A DNA stretch of 64,000 bases from JAGRKR01 sp041397725. GTDB taxonomy: Bacteria; Pseudomonadota; Alphaproteobacteria; Rhizobiales; Hyphomicrobiaceae. Made by a program: the position numbers and the translations under genes. Numbering within the stretch: position 1 is the first letter of the stretch; each line of letters opens with the position of its first letter. Of the stretch, positions 35,026 to 43,527 are shown in pieces. The stretch is taken from NCBI GenBank assembly GCA_041397725.1, contig JAWKVZ010000003.1:1-64000 (forward strand), written 5' to 3'. Below the pieces are notes generated by a model. That model searched no databases, was not told the DNA's origin, and saw nothing but the letters and a program-made list of their open reading frames with translations.

Positions 35026-35634
35026 ATGCGCGACGTCGGTCGCTTTCATCACGAGGTCTCGCTCGCCCTGTCGCGCATCGCAGCCGATGCCGCCATCACT
35101 GACGAACCCGAAGAGGCGCTGTGGCTCACTACGCGGATGCTGCCGTCGCTGCTCGGTGACAGGGACGCGGCAACCGATCCGACGAACCTCCCGGAGGGCG
35201 CCAGGCCCCAGAGCGCCTGCACGGCCTTTATGCGCACGCCCGACGGCCGCTATCACCTGATCACCGCGCCGGTAAATTTCGCGCCCGAGCAATACCATGA
35301 GAAGGTGGCGATCAACCTCGGCCACCCCGGACATGTCGCCGCCACACAGCGCCCCCTGCTGCTCCGCGACACCAGCCATCACACCAGTTTCGTCAAGATC
35401 CTGCAGACCTTCCGCGCCGGCTCCGCCGTGCAGACGCCTATGCTCTGGCGCGGACGCTCCATCGGCGTGCTCATTTGCGCCAATGCCGCCCGCAATACCT
35501 TCGCTGAGATCGATCTGCTGGCCATGCAGGCGTTCACAGGGCTCGCAGCCGCGGTATGGAACGCCTCGGGTGGCCCGGCCTGGCTCGAGACGCTCGACTA
35601 CGCCAAGCTTCCGGAGCGCCTGACCGGGTCTTGA
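35026..35634 (+). CDS. GAF-domain protein
   Basis: A 202-residue soluble protein. A GAF-like sensory fold is suggested by the alternating segments QRPLLLRDTSHH, SAVQTPMLWRGRSIGVLICAN and FAEIDLLAMQAFTGLAAAVW. The ATG follows GAAAGGAGTTGTC. It is last in the TRAP operon and may be a ligand sensor or a small-molecule-binding partner for the catabolic enzymes encoded on the opposite strand. Confidence 0.72.
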   Translation: MRDVGRFHHEVSLALSRIAADAAITDEPEEALWLTTRMLPSLLGDRDAATDPTNLPEGARPQSACTAFMRTPDGRYHLITAPVNFAPEQYHEKVAINLGHPGHVAATQRPLLLRDTSHHTSFVKILQTFRAGSAVQTPMLWRGRSIGVLICANAARNTFAEIDLLAMQAFTGLAAAVWNASGGPAWLETLDYAKLPERLTGS

Positions 35635-35658
35635 CGCGAGCGCGTCCGGCCTCCGGCC

Positions 35659-37032
35659 TCACAGTGGCGCGAGTGTCGGCCAGGGTGCCCGTTGCTCCCA
35701 TTCCCCGGCGATCTCGATCAGACGCTCCTCCGAACCCGCCGGCCCGACGAGCTGCAAGCCGATCGGCTGACCGTTCGCCGCCGCCGCGACGGGAATGCTG
35801 AGCCCGGCCAGCGCGGCGACGTTGGCGAAAGTGGTGTAGATCGCGCCGGCGCGCGGCGCCGCCTCCCTCCCATCGACGTGCTTGGGGAACGGCTCCGCCT
35901 TCGGCCAGAGCAGCACAGGCGCCGTCGGCGTCACCAGCAGGTCATAGCGCGCCAGCAGATCCGCCATTTGCCAGCGAAAGGCCTGGATCGCGTCCATCTG
36001 ATCGACGTAATCGGCAGCCTTGGCCTCGCCCCCTGTCTGTGCGAGCGCGGCGATGGCCGGCGTCACCCGATCCTGCCATCCGGCATGCTGACGGACCACG
36101 CGCGCGACGCCCGCCGTCGCCGGCCCGAGCAGGAGGCGCCCGACGCCATCGGGATCGAACGGCGGCTCGATCTCTTCGACCGTGTGGCCGAGTTCTTGGA
36201 GAAGCGCGCAACCGCCACGCCAACGCGCGAGGATGTCGGGCTCGACGGGATGGCCGGGGATCTGCGCGAAGGCCCCGATCAGGAGACGCTTGCCGCGGGA
36301 CCAACTGGACGCCGCGGGATCGGCGACGCAACTGAACATCGCCGAGAGATCCGCCGTCGTGCGTGTCAGCAGGCCGATCGCCTGCAGGTCGCTCGCCAAG
36401 GGTGGGAACCCATAGCGCCGGGGAATGCGTGCCGGTGACGGCTTGAGACCGAGGCAACCCGTGTGAGCCGCCGGACGGCGGGTCGAGCCGCCGGCATCCG
36501 TCGCGAGCGCGAGGGGGGCCATACCCGACATCACCGCCGCGACAGCTCCGCCGCTGGAGCCGCCGGGAGAGAGATCCGGCGCCCAGGGATTGCCGGTCGC
36601 CCCGAACACGAGGTTGTCGGTATAGCCGGCAAGGGAGAGCTCGGGTGTGTTCGTCTTGCCGAGAATGACGGCGCCGGCCGCCCTCAAACGCGCCACCGAC
36701 AGATCGTCGTCCACGGCGACGTGATCCTCGAACAGCCGGCTGCCCCAGGTCGCGGGAAGGCCGCGGACGAAGAGATTGTCCTTCACGGTCAGCGGCACGC
36801 CATCCAGTCCGCCGAGCGGCTCTCCGCGCCGCCAGCGCTCGGTGGAGGCCACTGCGGCGGCAAGCGCGCCATCACGGTCCAGCGCCACGATGGCGTTGAG
36901 ACGCGGATTGACCTCGCCGATGCGTGCGAGGCAGGCCTCGGCGACCTCGAGAGGCGAGCCCTCGCCGGCGCGATAGATTGCCTGCAATTCGCGGGCGCTC
37001 CGCTGCCAGTGCTGCCGCATGCCGTTGCCCAT
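35659..37032 (-). CDS. Amidase (amidase-signature family)
   Basis: A 457-residue amide hydrolase. The Ser-cisSer-Lys triad is visible: Lys in VPLTVKDN, cis-Ser in PGGSSGGAVAAV and the nucleophile Ser in ATDAGGSTRRPA. Length is normal. The ATG overlaps the stop of the cyclase-family gene by one base. With the cyclase and the TRAP importer it probably forms a pathway opening and trimming an imported amide or lactam-like compound; the substrate is unknown. Confidence 0.88.
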   Translation of the reverse strand: MGNGMRQHWQRSARELQAIYRAGEGSPLEVAEACLARIGEVNPRLNAIVALDRDGALAAAVASTERWRRGEPLGGLDGVPLTVKDNLFVRGLPATWGSRLFEDHVAVDDDLSVARLRAAGAVILGKTNTPELSLAGYTDNLVFGATGNPWAPDLSPGGSSGGAVAAVMSGMAPLALATDAGGSTRRPAAHTGCLGLKPSPARIPRRYGFPPLASDLQAIGLLTRTTADLSAMFSCVADPAASSWSRGKRLLIGAFAQIPGHPVEPDILARWRGGCALLQELGHTVEEIEPPFDPDGVGRLLLGPATAGVARVVRQHAGWQDRVTPAIAALAQTGGEAKAADYVDQMDAIQAFRWQMADLLARYDLLVTPTAPVLLWPKAEPFPKHVDGREAAPRAGAIYTTFANVAALAGLSIPVAAAANGQPIGLQLVGPAGSEERLIEIAGEWEQRAPWPTLAPL

Positions 37033-37724
37033 CAGGCGTCGAGCCAGGCGACTGCCCTGATGGGGCTGCCCGTCCCGCCGCGGATCTTCAGAGGGAAGCC
37101 AATGAAGCGGAACCGCCCTTTGCCGACGAGCTTGTCCAGGTTGACCAGCCCTTCCACGTGCGTGAAGCCCATGTCGCGGCAGACGTGATGCACCTCGAAA
37201 TTGTTGCGCCCCGGCCGTCCCGGGCTGACGGCCTCGACGCCGAACATGCTGATGCCCTTCTTGCCGAGCCAGGTCGCGGACTCCTTGGTCAAGCCGGGGA
37301 AATCGGTGAGATAGCCGTCGGTGCCGTAGCAGCGGCGATAGAAGTCCATGTGCAGCAGCACCATGTCCTTGGGCTTGATCTCGACGCCCGCAGCAGCGAC
37401 GGCCTTCTCCAGATCCTCGACCGAAATATCCGACTTGAGCGGCTTGGCCGACAGGTCGAGACAGACCGCCTCTGTGAAGAAGGTCTCCAAGGGAAGTTGA
37501 TCGATGGATTTCGCACCCGGGCGCGCGTCGAAGTGAACGGGTGCATCGACATGCGTGCCGGCATGGTCACCCATCGACAGCACCATGGTCGCCGAGGAAA
37601 ACTTATAGCCGTCGGCCACGCGAAGCTCGTCGTGCGTCGAGTAGGTCGTCACGACGATGGACGGATGATTGATCAGCCGTGGCATCATGTGATGGATTTC
37701 GCGGCTGAGATCGATAAGCTGCAT
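37032..37724 (-). CDS. Cyclase-family metal-dependent hydrolase
   Basis: A 230-residue protein of the cyclase/kynurenine formamidase-like family. The metal motif HAGTHVDAPVHF and the later GVEAVSPG and HHVCRDMGFTHVEGL blocks are present. Family members hydrolyse amides or lactones using a metal. The ATG follows AGGAGAACCACC. It precedes the amidase gene, overlapping by one base. Confidence 0.88.
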   Translation of the reverse strand: MQLIDLSREIHHMMPRLINHPSIVVTTYSTHDELRVADGYKFSSATMVLSMGDHAGTHVDAPVHFDARPGAKSIDQLPLETFFTEAVCLDLSAKPLKSDISVEDLEKAVAAAGVEIKPKDMVLLHMDFYRRCYGTDGYLTDFPGLTKESATWLGKKGISMFGVEAVSPGRPGRNNFEVHHVCRDMGFTHVEGLVNLDKLVGKGRFRFIGFPLKIRGGTGSPIRAVAWLDA

Positions 37725-38107
37725 GGTGGTTCTCCTACGCCCGAGCGTCCTGCCAATCCAGGCCCTTGGTCAACTGTAGCTGAACGCTTCTCGGCGGCAA
37801 TCCCTCACTTCCCTCAAGGACGGGGATGCCCCATCGCCATGCCGGGAGCTCAACCTGCCTGCCCTGAGTGATCGTGGTCCAGGCTCGGCGCCCGTTCACT
37901 TGTTGGAGGGTTCCGCTCGGGCACGTCGTGTTCCGATCGCGCGCGGTGGCGTGCCCCGCAATTGTCAATCGATGTTCGGGTCACACCGACGATGATCCTT
38001 GCCTCAACTCCATCCGGAAGAGTCACCTCCCTTCCCGCTGCGAAGACGTTCCGCCTCCCAGCAGCCGGCTTCGCCAGTGTTCGCGAGGACGATGCCGGCA
38101 AAGATCT

Positions 38108-38228
38108 GAATGCCGCGAGGGCTGACGTGTTCGATGACATCGAGCGGTTCTGCAATCCCCGACGCAGGCACTCGACGCTCGGCAATCTGAGCTCGGTTGC
38201 CTTCGAGGAACGACAGCGATTTGCCTAA
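38108..38228 (+). pseudogene. IS3-family transposase OrfB, C-terminal remnant
   Basis: The last residues read DVFDDIERFCNPRRRHSTLG, then LSSVAFEERQRFA and stop. This is the characteristic C-terminus of IS3-family OrfB (DYIERFYNPRRRHSTLGYLSP...). The catalytic core is absent. The following CCGTCCACGGAACCGG looks like the start of the right-end sequence of such elements. Confidence 0.75.
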
Positions 38229-38313
38229 CTCACCGTCCACGGAACCGGCAGCAGGCCAGCCGGCCAGCAGGCGCAACGACGACGGAAGGAGGGGGGCAAC
38301 ATTGCAGTTCGAT

Positions 38314-38342
38314 CCGGGGTCAATGTTCGACGCCGATTGACA
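38314..38342 (+). mobile_element. Solo IS21 right-end remnant (29 bp)
   Basis: These 29 bases are identical to the terminal right end of the IS21 copies at 285-2817 and 5001-7520, then similarity stops. No istA or istB sequence accompanies it. It marks a past insertion, or an imprecise IS21 event, more than 30 kb from the two full copies. Confidence 0.8.
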
Positions 38343-38430
38343 CGATGTACGCCGTCCTGGCGGCGCGGCCTCGTGCAGCCTGCGGTCGAGCGTGATGGTG
38401 ATCTCGACGCGGTCCGTGCTCTCGCTCACG
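38343..38430 (-). pseudogene. 5' end of an unidentified gene cut by the IS21 remnant
   Basis: On the minus strand a GTG start overlaps an upstream TGA (GTGA) and opens a frame beginning VSESTDRVEITITLDRRL. After about 29 codons the frame reaches the IS21 end and is lost. I do not recognise the product. The overlap suggests it once belonged to an operon whose preceding gene ended EIARTLT. Confidence 0.45.
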
Positions 38431-38461
38431 TCAGCGTCCTCGCGATCTCAGGCTGGCGGCG

Positions 38462-38590
38462 CTATCGCTGCTCCAGCTCCTTGACCTGCGTGGTGACGGT
38501 CGGCTGTCCGATGCCGAGCGCTTTCGCGGCGGCGGTGAAGCCGCCATGCTCGGCAACCGCGTGAAACGAGCGGAGCTGGCTGAAAACCAT
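38462..38590 (-). pseudogene. LysR-family regulator, truncated after the DNA-binding helix
   Basis: 42 codons, MVFSQLRSFHAVAEHGGFTA through QPTVTTQVKELEQR, form a clean LysR helix-turn-helix and then hit TAG. The effector domain is gone. The start and an AT-rich spacer face the dehydrogenase gene, the arrangement of a regulator with its divergent target. Confidence 0.75.
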
Positions 38591-38690
38591 CGTCATAATG
38601 AATGGCTATCATTCTAAATATGAATTTGTCAATGGAGCGACCCGGCGGATAGCGTTCCAGAACGCCTCAACGGACAGGGGAATTGCGGCG

Positions 38691-39797
38691 GTGTGGACGT
38701 ATCGTAATCCCGTGGATGTGCGCTTCGGTGCGGGCAGCTTCGCTGGCCTCGCCGGCTTGATCGGCGCGCGCAGCTATGCCCTCGTCACCTACGCCGACCC
38801 GTATTTCCGTGGCCTGGCCGACGAGCTGGCGGGACGCGCCGGCCGCGCCGCCATCGTCGTCGACGACATCGCGCCGAACCCCGACGTCGCCGCGCTGACC
38901 GCGCAATGCGCGCGCTTTGCGGGTCTCGCCCGCGCGCCCGAGGTGATCGTGGCGCTCGGCGGCGGCTCCGTCATCGATTCCGCCAAGGTCTTCGCCGCGG
39001 CGAGAGGCGACTTCGCCGTCGTCGGCGCCTATCTCAAGGGCGCAGCGGGCGCCAGCCTGCCCGAGCCGACGCCGCTCATCGCGGTGCCGACCACCGGCGG
39101 CACCGGCAGCGAGGTGACGTGCTGGGGCACCGTCTGGGACAACGCCGCCGGCGCCAAGTACTCGCTCGCCCATCCGCGCCTCTATCCGCAGATCGCGCTG
39201 GTCGATCCGGCGCTGATGCTGGCCAAGCCGCGCGAGCTGACGATCCAGACCGGCCTCGACGCCCTCTCGCACGCGCTCGAGAGCCTGTGGAACCGCAACG
39301 CCAACCCGGTCTCGATGGCGCATGCCATCACCGCCGCGCGCGGTGCGCTGGCGACGCTGCCGCGCCTCGCGAACGACCTGCAGAACCTGGCGCTGCGCGA
39401 GGCGATGGCGCGCGCCGCGCTGCTCGCCGGCTTCGCCTTCTCCAACACCAAGACGGCGATCGCGCATTCGATCTCCTATCCGATCACGCTCAGGCACAAC
39501 GTGCCGCACGGCGTCGCCTGCTCGTTCACGCTGCCGATGGTGATGCGCAGCATGGAGGGCGTGGGCGGACTGTGCGGGGAGGGGCTGGCGGCGATCTTCG
39601 GCACGGATTCGATGGCTGCCGCAGCCGACGCCCTGCAACGCCAGCTCGAGGCGCTCGGCATCGCCACGGCTCCCGCGAGCTATGGCATTGCCGAGGACGA
39701 GTGGCGCGCGCTCATCCTGGCGGCTTTCGATGGCGAGCGCGGCCAGAACTTCATCGGCGAGCGCGGGCGCATGCTCGCCGCAGCCGGACTCGACTGA
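38691..39797 (+). CDS. Iron-type alcohol dehydrogenase, phosphonoacetaldehyde-reductase-like
   Basis: A 368-residue group III (iron-containing) dehydrogenase. The NAD-binding GGGSVIDSAK and VPTTGGTGSEVT motifs are present, and metal-binding Asp/His residues fall in ALVDPALML, GLDALSHALES, IAHSISYPI and HNVPHGVACSF. Its start VWTYRNPVDVRFG resembles proteins annotated as phosphonoacetaldehyde reductase. The GTG start follows CAGGGGAATTG; an upstream in-frame ATG has no conserved sequence. Divergence from a LysR gene and the phosphoesterases downstream support a link to organophosphorus metabolism, but this is inference. Confidence 0.8.
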   Translation: MWTYRNPVDVRFGAGSFAGLAGLIGARSYALVTYADPYFRGLADELAGRAGRAAIVVDDIAPNPDVAALTAQCARFAGLARAPEVIVALGGGSVIDSAKVFAAARGDFAVVGAYLKGAAGASLPEPTPLIAVPTTGGTGSEVTCWGTVWDNAAGAKYSLAHPRLYPQIALVDPALMLAKPRELTIQTGLDALSHALESLWNRNANPVSMAHAITAARGALATLPRLANDLQNLALREAMARAALLAGFAFSNTKTAIAHSISYPITLRHNVPHGVACSFTLPMVMRSMEGVGGLCGEGLAAIFGTDSMAAAADALQRQLEALGIATAPASYGIAEDEWRALILAAFDGERGQNFIGERGRMLAAAGLD

Positions 39798-39901
39798 CGA
39801 ACGGACGGAGTCGCGACCGTCACATAGATGTAACACGGAGGTGCAACGGGAACAGACCTCGAATGAACGAGGCGCCACTTTGGCTCTAGGGAGTTGATCA
39901 C

Positions 39902-40012
39902 ATGCGAACACCGAGAACCTTCCACGCGACGACCGCTGCTACCTGCGGGGTGAGCGCGAGCGTGGCCGGCAGCAGCGCCAGCATCGCGCTTATCGATCTT
40001 GGGAGGGCATAG
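39902..40012 (+). CDS. Possible 36-residue peptide before the binding-protein gene
   Basis: A short frame MRTPRTFHATTAATCG... follows AGGGAGTTGATCAC and ends four bases before the binding-protein ATG. Ser/Ala-rich, with no known family. It may be a leader peptide or chance. Confidence 0.22.
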   Translation: MRTPRTFHATTAATCGVSASVAGSSASIALIDLGRA

Positions 40013-40016
40013 GATC

Positions 40017-41597
40017 ATGGCGGGCAAGGCAATCCTCACACGACGCTCATTCGTCGTCGGCAGCGGTGCGGCGGCAGCCTCCTTCAGCCTCGGCGAGTTG
40101 ATGTTCCCGGGCTCCAGCCACGCCGCAGCCAAGCCCAAGAAGGGCGGCAAGGTCGTCTATGCGGTCGTCGGGCACAATACGCGGCATAAGAGCATCAAGA
40201 CGGCCAGGCATCCCTATGACGGGATCGAGATCCGCACCAAGAACGTCTTCAACACGCTGACCTGGGTCGACGAGGAGCTGGGCGTCCAGCCGGAGGTGGC
40301 GACGAAGTGGCGCGCCGTCGAGGATGACCAGACCGTTTGGGAGGTCGACATCCGCGAGGGCGTCAAGTTCCACGACGGACGGGACCTGCGGGTCGAGGAC
40401 GTGGTTGCCTCCTACAATTTCCACCGTGACCCCAAGCTCGGCACGTCGTTCGCGCAGAAGATGCTGGCCAAGGTCGAGAAGGTCGGGCCGACCAGGGCCC
40501 GGTTCTTCCTGCAGACGCCGAACAGCGAGTTTCCCTGGTGGACGGCTGAGTACCGGCAGGTGATCATGCCGGAGGCCCCACTCGACAAGATCGGCATGGA
40601 CGGCATCGGCAGCGGACCGTTCAAGTTCGCGAAGATCGATCCACGCCGCAGGGTCGTGTACGAGGCCAATGCCAAGTACTGGGGCGATGGTCCTTACCTC
40701 GACACGCTCGAGGTGGTCGTGCAGCCCAACATGGGACCCGCCATGAACGGCTACCGGTCGGGACAGTTCGACATGATACTCGGTGTCGATCCGGCGCTGG
40801 TGCCGCAGTTCCAGGCCTTGCCGAACACGAAGGTCAGCTTCGCGAAGGCCGGCTCACAGATGATGCTGGTCCTGCCGAAGCACGAGGGATCGCCGTTCAA
40901 GGATGTGCGCATCCGCAAGGCGCTGAGCCTGGCGATCGATCGCCAGAAGATCATCGACATCGTCTACGGCGGCAAGCTGGGGTGGATGACCAACGATACC
41001 CACATGACCAACTTCAACGCAGACTTCCTGCCGCGAAAGGTCAACCGCGACGTCGCCGCGGCGAAGAAGCTTTTGGCCGAGGCCGGCTTCCCCAACGGCA
41101 TCACTCTGCCGACCCTCTATTTCACGACCTACTATCCCGAGATCAGCCGCGTGTTCCAGGTGCTGGCGGAATCGGTCAAGGAGGCCGGCATCACGCTGCC
41201 CATCGAGGTGCGCCAGGAGAGCGGTTATCGCAAGTGGCGCGTCGAAGACAAGGAGAAGACACGCAAGCACCGGTTCGCCATGGCGCCGGTGGGATCGCGC
41301 AACCCGGCGGCCAACATGTTCCGCATGGCGCGTCCCGAGTACAACGAAAGCGGCTACTGGCATCCGAGCAAGAAGGGCGACGAGTATATCGCGCTCTACA
41401 AGAAGGCCATGAGAACAGGCGATGCCGTGAAGCGCCGCGCGATCTACCATGAGATGCAGCGCATCCTGCAGGACGAAGTGCCGGCACTGTTCCTGATCGG
41501 CCGGCGCGAGATCGATGTCGTCCGCGCCAATGTCCATGGCTGGTCCACGCATTCGCAGACCTGGTCCGCCCGGTTCAATCCGGTCTGGAAAGCGTAG
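40017..41597 (+). CDS. ABC transporter solute-binding protein, dipeptide type (SBP_bac_5)
   Basis: A 526-residue family-5 binding protein. A twin-arginine signal (LTRRSFVVGSGAAAASFSLG) targets it to the periplasm. Family features: WEVDIREGVKFHDGRDLRVEDVV-type block near residue 110, GSGPFKFAKIDP, and IRKALSLAIDRQKI. It serves the two permeases and the double ATPase encoded downstream. Family-5 proteins bind peptides, sugars, nickel or opines, so the ligand is open. Confidence 0.9.
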   Translation: MAGKAILTRRSFVVGSGAAAASFSLGELMFPGSSHAAAKPKKGGKVVYAVVGHNTRHKSIKTARHPYDGIEIRTKNVFNTLTWVDEELGVQPEVATKWRAVEDDQTVWEVDIREGVKFHDGRDLRVEDVVASYNFHRDPKLGTSFAQKMLAKVEKVGPTRARFFLQTPNSEFPWWTAEYRQVIMPEAPLDKIGMDGIGSGPFKFAKIDPRRRVVYEANAKYWGDGPYLDTLEVVVQPNMGPAMNGYRSGQFDMILGVDPALVPQFQALPNTKVSFAKAGSQMMLVLPKHEGSPFKDVRIRKALSLAIDRQKIIDIVYGGKLGWMTNDTHMTNFNADFLPRKVNRDVAAAKKLLAEAGFPNGITLPTLYFTTYYPEISRVFQVLAESVKEAGITLPIEVRQESGYRKWRVEDKEKTRKHRFAMAPVGSRNPAANMFRMARPEYNESGYWHPSKKGDEYIALYKKAMRTGDAVKRRAIYHEMQRILQDEVPALFLIGRREIDVVRANVHGWSTHSQTWSARFNPVWKA

Positions 41598-41713
41598 GAT
41601 AGGCTCGATCGTCGGGCGCCTCAGGCGGCTCGTCGGTTCCTTTGTCGAAGCGGCGGCGGGTGACCGGCGCCCGCTCGCGGCACGCGCAGCGTCGATGATT
41701 GGGGAGGCAGCAG

Positions 41714-42682
41714 GTGCTCAGGGCGATGTTGCGGCGGCTGATGCTGTCCGTGCTCATCATCTTTCTGGTGGCTGTCTTCGTTTTCCTGGCGACCGAGGTT
41801 CTGCCCGGCGATGCGCTCGACGTCTATCTGAGCGAGGACGACGTGGCGGCGATGTCTGCCGAAGACATCGAGAAGAAGCGACGGGAGCTGGGGTTGGACG
41901 TGCCGGCCCCCGTGCGCTTCTTCACCTGGTTCGGCAAGGCGATCGTCGGTGACTTCGGAACCACGATCGTCGACGACATCCCGGTCACGGAGATCATAGT
42001 CAATCCGCTGCTCAACTCCCTCCTGCTGGGCGGCGTCATCACCGCCATCACGATACCCGTCGCCTTTCTGATCGGGGCAGGCGCCGGCTACTGGCGCGGG
42101 CGACGTCCCGATGCCGTCATCTCCACCGCGTCGATCATCGGCTACTCCATCCCCGATTTCGTCATCGGCATGGTGCTGATCATCGTCTTCGCCGTCTGGA
42201 TACCGCTGTTCCCCGCGGTGATCACGATCTTCAACGATGCCCCTGCGTCAGCGCTGCTGGCGGTCTCGCTGCTGCCGGCGGCGACTGTCATCATCGGGCA
42301 TGTCGCTCACCTGAGCCGGCTGTTGCGTGCAGGCTTCATCGAGGCGATGAACAGCGACTACGTGGAGCGCGCGCGCCTATCGGGCATTCCCGAGTTCCGC
42401 ATCGTCCTGCGCCACGTCCTGCCGGCATCGGTGATCCCGACACTCAACGCCATGGCGCTCTACGCCGCCGGCGTGCTGTCCGGTCTCATCGTGGTCGAGA
42501 AGGTGTTCGGCTATCCAGGTCTCGGGGTGGAGTTGATCAAGGCGGTCGACACCCGCGAGGTCCATGTCGTTCAGGCCATCGCCTTCCTCGGCGCGGTGCT
42601 GGTCGTCTTCATGAACCTCCTCGCCGATCTGGCGATCATTGCGCTCGATCCAAGGGTCCGAAGCCATGTCAGCCAGCAGTAG
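41714..42682 (+). CDS. ABC transporter permease, DppB type
   Basis: A 322-residue permease with six helices and the BPD_transp_1 coupling loop (EAMNSDYVERARLSGIPEFRIV). The N-terminus MLRRLMLSVLIIFLVAVFVF and the DEVLPGD-like EVLPGDAL are DppB-like. The GTG at 41714 follows GGGAGG; an ATG at 41726 is possible. Confidence 0.9.
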   Translation: MLRAMLRRLMLSVLIIFLVAVFVFLATEVLPGDALDVYLSEDDVAAMSAEDIEKKRRELGLDVPAPVRFFTWFGKAIVGDFGTTIVDDIPVTEIIVNPLLNSLLLGGVITAITIPVAFLIGAGAGYWRGRRPDAVISTASIIGYSIPDFVIGMVLIIVFAVWIPLFPAVITIFNDAPASALLAVSLLPAATVIIGHVAHLSRLLRAGFIEAMNSDYVERARLSGIPEFRIVLRHVLPASVIPTLNAMALYAAGVLSGLIVVEKVFGYPGLGVELIKAVDTREVHVVQAIAFLGAVLVVFMNLLADLAIIALDPRVRSHVSQQ

Positions 42683-43523
42683 TCGGGCCATTCAGGTCCT
42701 CACGCACAGCCCCGGTACGATGATCGGGGTCGTGCTGGTCATGCTGCACCTCGCCGTCGCTGTCTTCGCCCCGCTGCTGATCCCCTACGGCGAGACGCAA
42801 CTGGTCGGCGCGCCGTTGCTGGCGCCCGGACACCCGGACTTCCTGCTCGGCACGGATGCCATCGGCCGCGATTACTTCTCGCGGCTTCTCATGGGTGGGC
42901 GCACGTCCATCACCGTCGCCATGGTCGGCGTCCTCGGTGCGGTGCTCTTCGCAACCCTTATCGGGGTTTCCGCCGCCTACATCGGCGGCCTCTACGACGA
43001 TGTCGTCATGCGTATCGTCGATACCAAGCTTTCGATGCCGGGCATCCTGTTCGTATCCCTGTTCGTCATCGGGTTCGGCCGCTCCGTCGTCGTGCTGACC
43101 ATCGTCATCGGTATCAGCTATTTCCCTGGCGCCGTGCGGACGATCCGCGCCCAGGCCCTGACGCAGGTGCCGCTCGACTACGTCAAGGCGGCGCGCTTGC
43201 GCGGCGAGTCCGCGCTCTCCGTCATCCTTCGCGAGCTGACGCCCAATGTCGCCGAGGTCGTCGTCGTCGAGTTCGCCATCCGCACATCCTCGGCGATCCT
43301 CATCGTCAGCGCGTTGTCGTTCCTCGGCCTCGGCATCTCGCCTCCCACACCCGACTGGGGGCTCATGGTGTCGGAGAGCGTCAATCAGATCTACGCTGCA
43401 CCGTGGCTGGTGCTGCTGCCCGCAGCCTTCATCAGCTCGCTCGTGGTCGGTCTGAATTTCGCGAGCGATGGACTGGCCAACGCCCTCGGGCTCGACGCCG
43501 CGCGCGGCCTGCATCGGAGTTGA
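42666..43523 (+). CDS. ABC transporter permease, DppC type
   Basis: A 285-residue permease. DppC features are FLLGTDAIGRDYFSRLLMGGRTS, the coupling loop LDYVKAARLRGESALSVILREL and the C-terminal FLGLGISPPTPDWGLMV. It overlaps the DppB-type gene by 17 bp, showing tight operon structure. Confidence 0.92.
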   Translation: MSASSSRAIQVLTHSPGTMIGVVLVMLHLAVAVFAPLLIPYGETQLVGAPLLAPGHPDFLLGTDAIGRDYFSRLLMGGRTSITVAMVGVLGAVLFATLIGVSAAYIGGLYDDVVMRIVDTKLSMPGILFVSLFVIGFGRSVVVLTIVIGISYFPGAVRTIRAQALTQVPLDYVKAARLRGESALSVILRELTPNVAEVVVVEFAIRTSSAILIVSALSFLGLGISPPTPDWGLMVSESVNQIYAAPWLVLLPAAFISSLVVGLNFASDGLANALGLDAARGLHRS

Positions 43524-43527
43524 CGGT

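Larger units (their letters stand above)
37725..38690. other. Decayed junction with remnants of two insertion sequences and truncated genes
   Basis: Nearly 1 kb without an intact gene. In order it holds unassigned sequence to about 38105, the tail of an IS3-type transposase (38108-38228), a lone IS21 end (38314-38342), the cut 5' end of an unidentified minus-strand gene, and a truncated LysR gene (38462-38590). The last 100 bp is the promoter of the dehydrogenase gene. Confidence 0.7.

Noticed and set aside
37735..37968. Minus-strand 77-codon frame downstream of the IS3 remnant
   Set aside because: The segment RQVELPAWRWGIPVLEG recalls small IS-associated proteins, but I could not place it in a family; kept only as part of the decayed junction.
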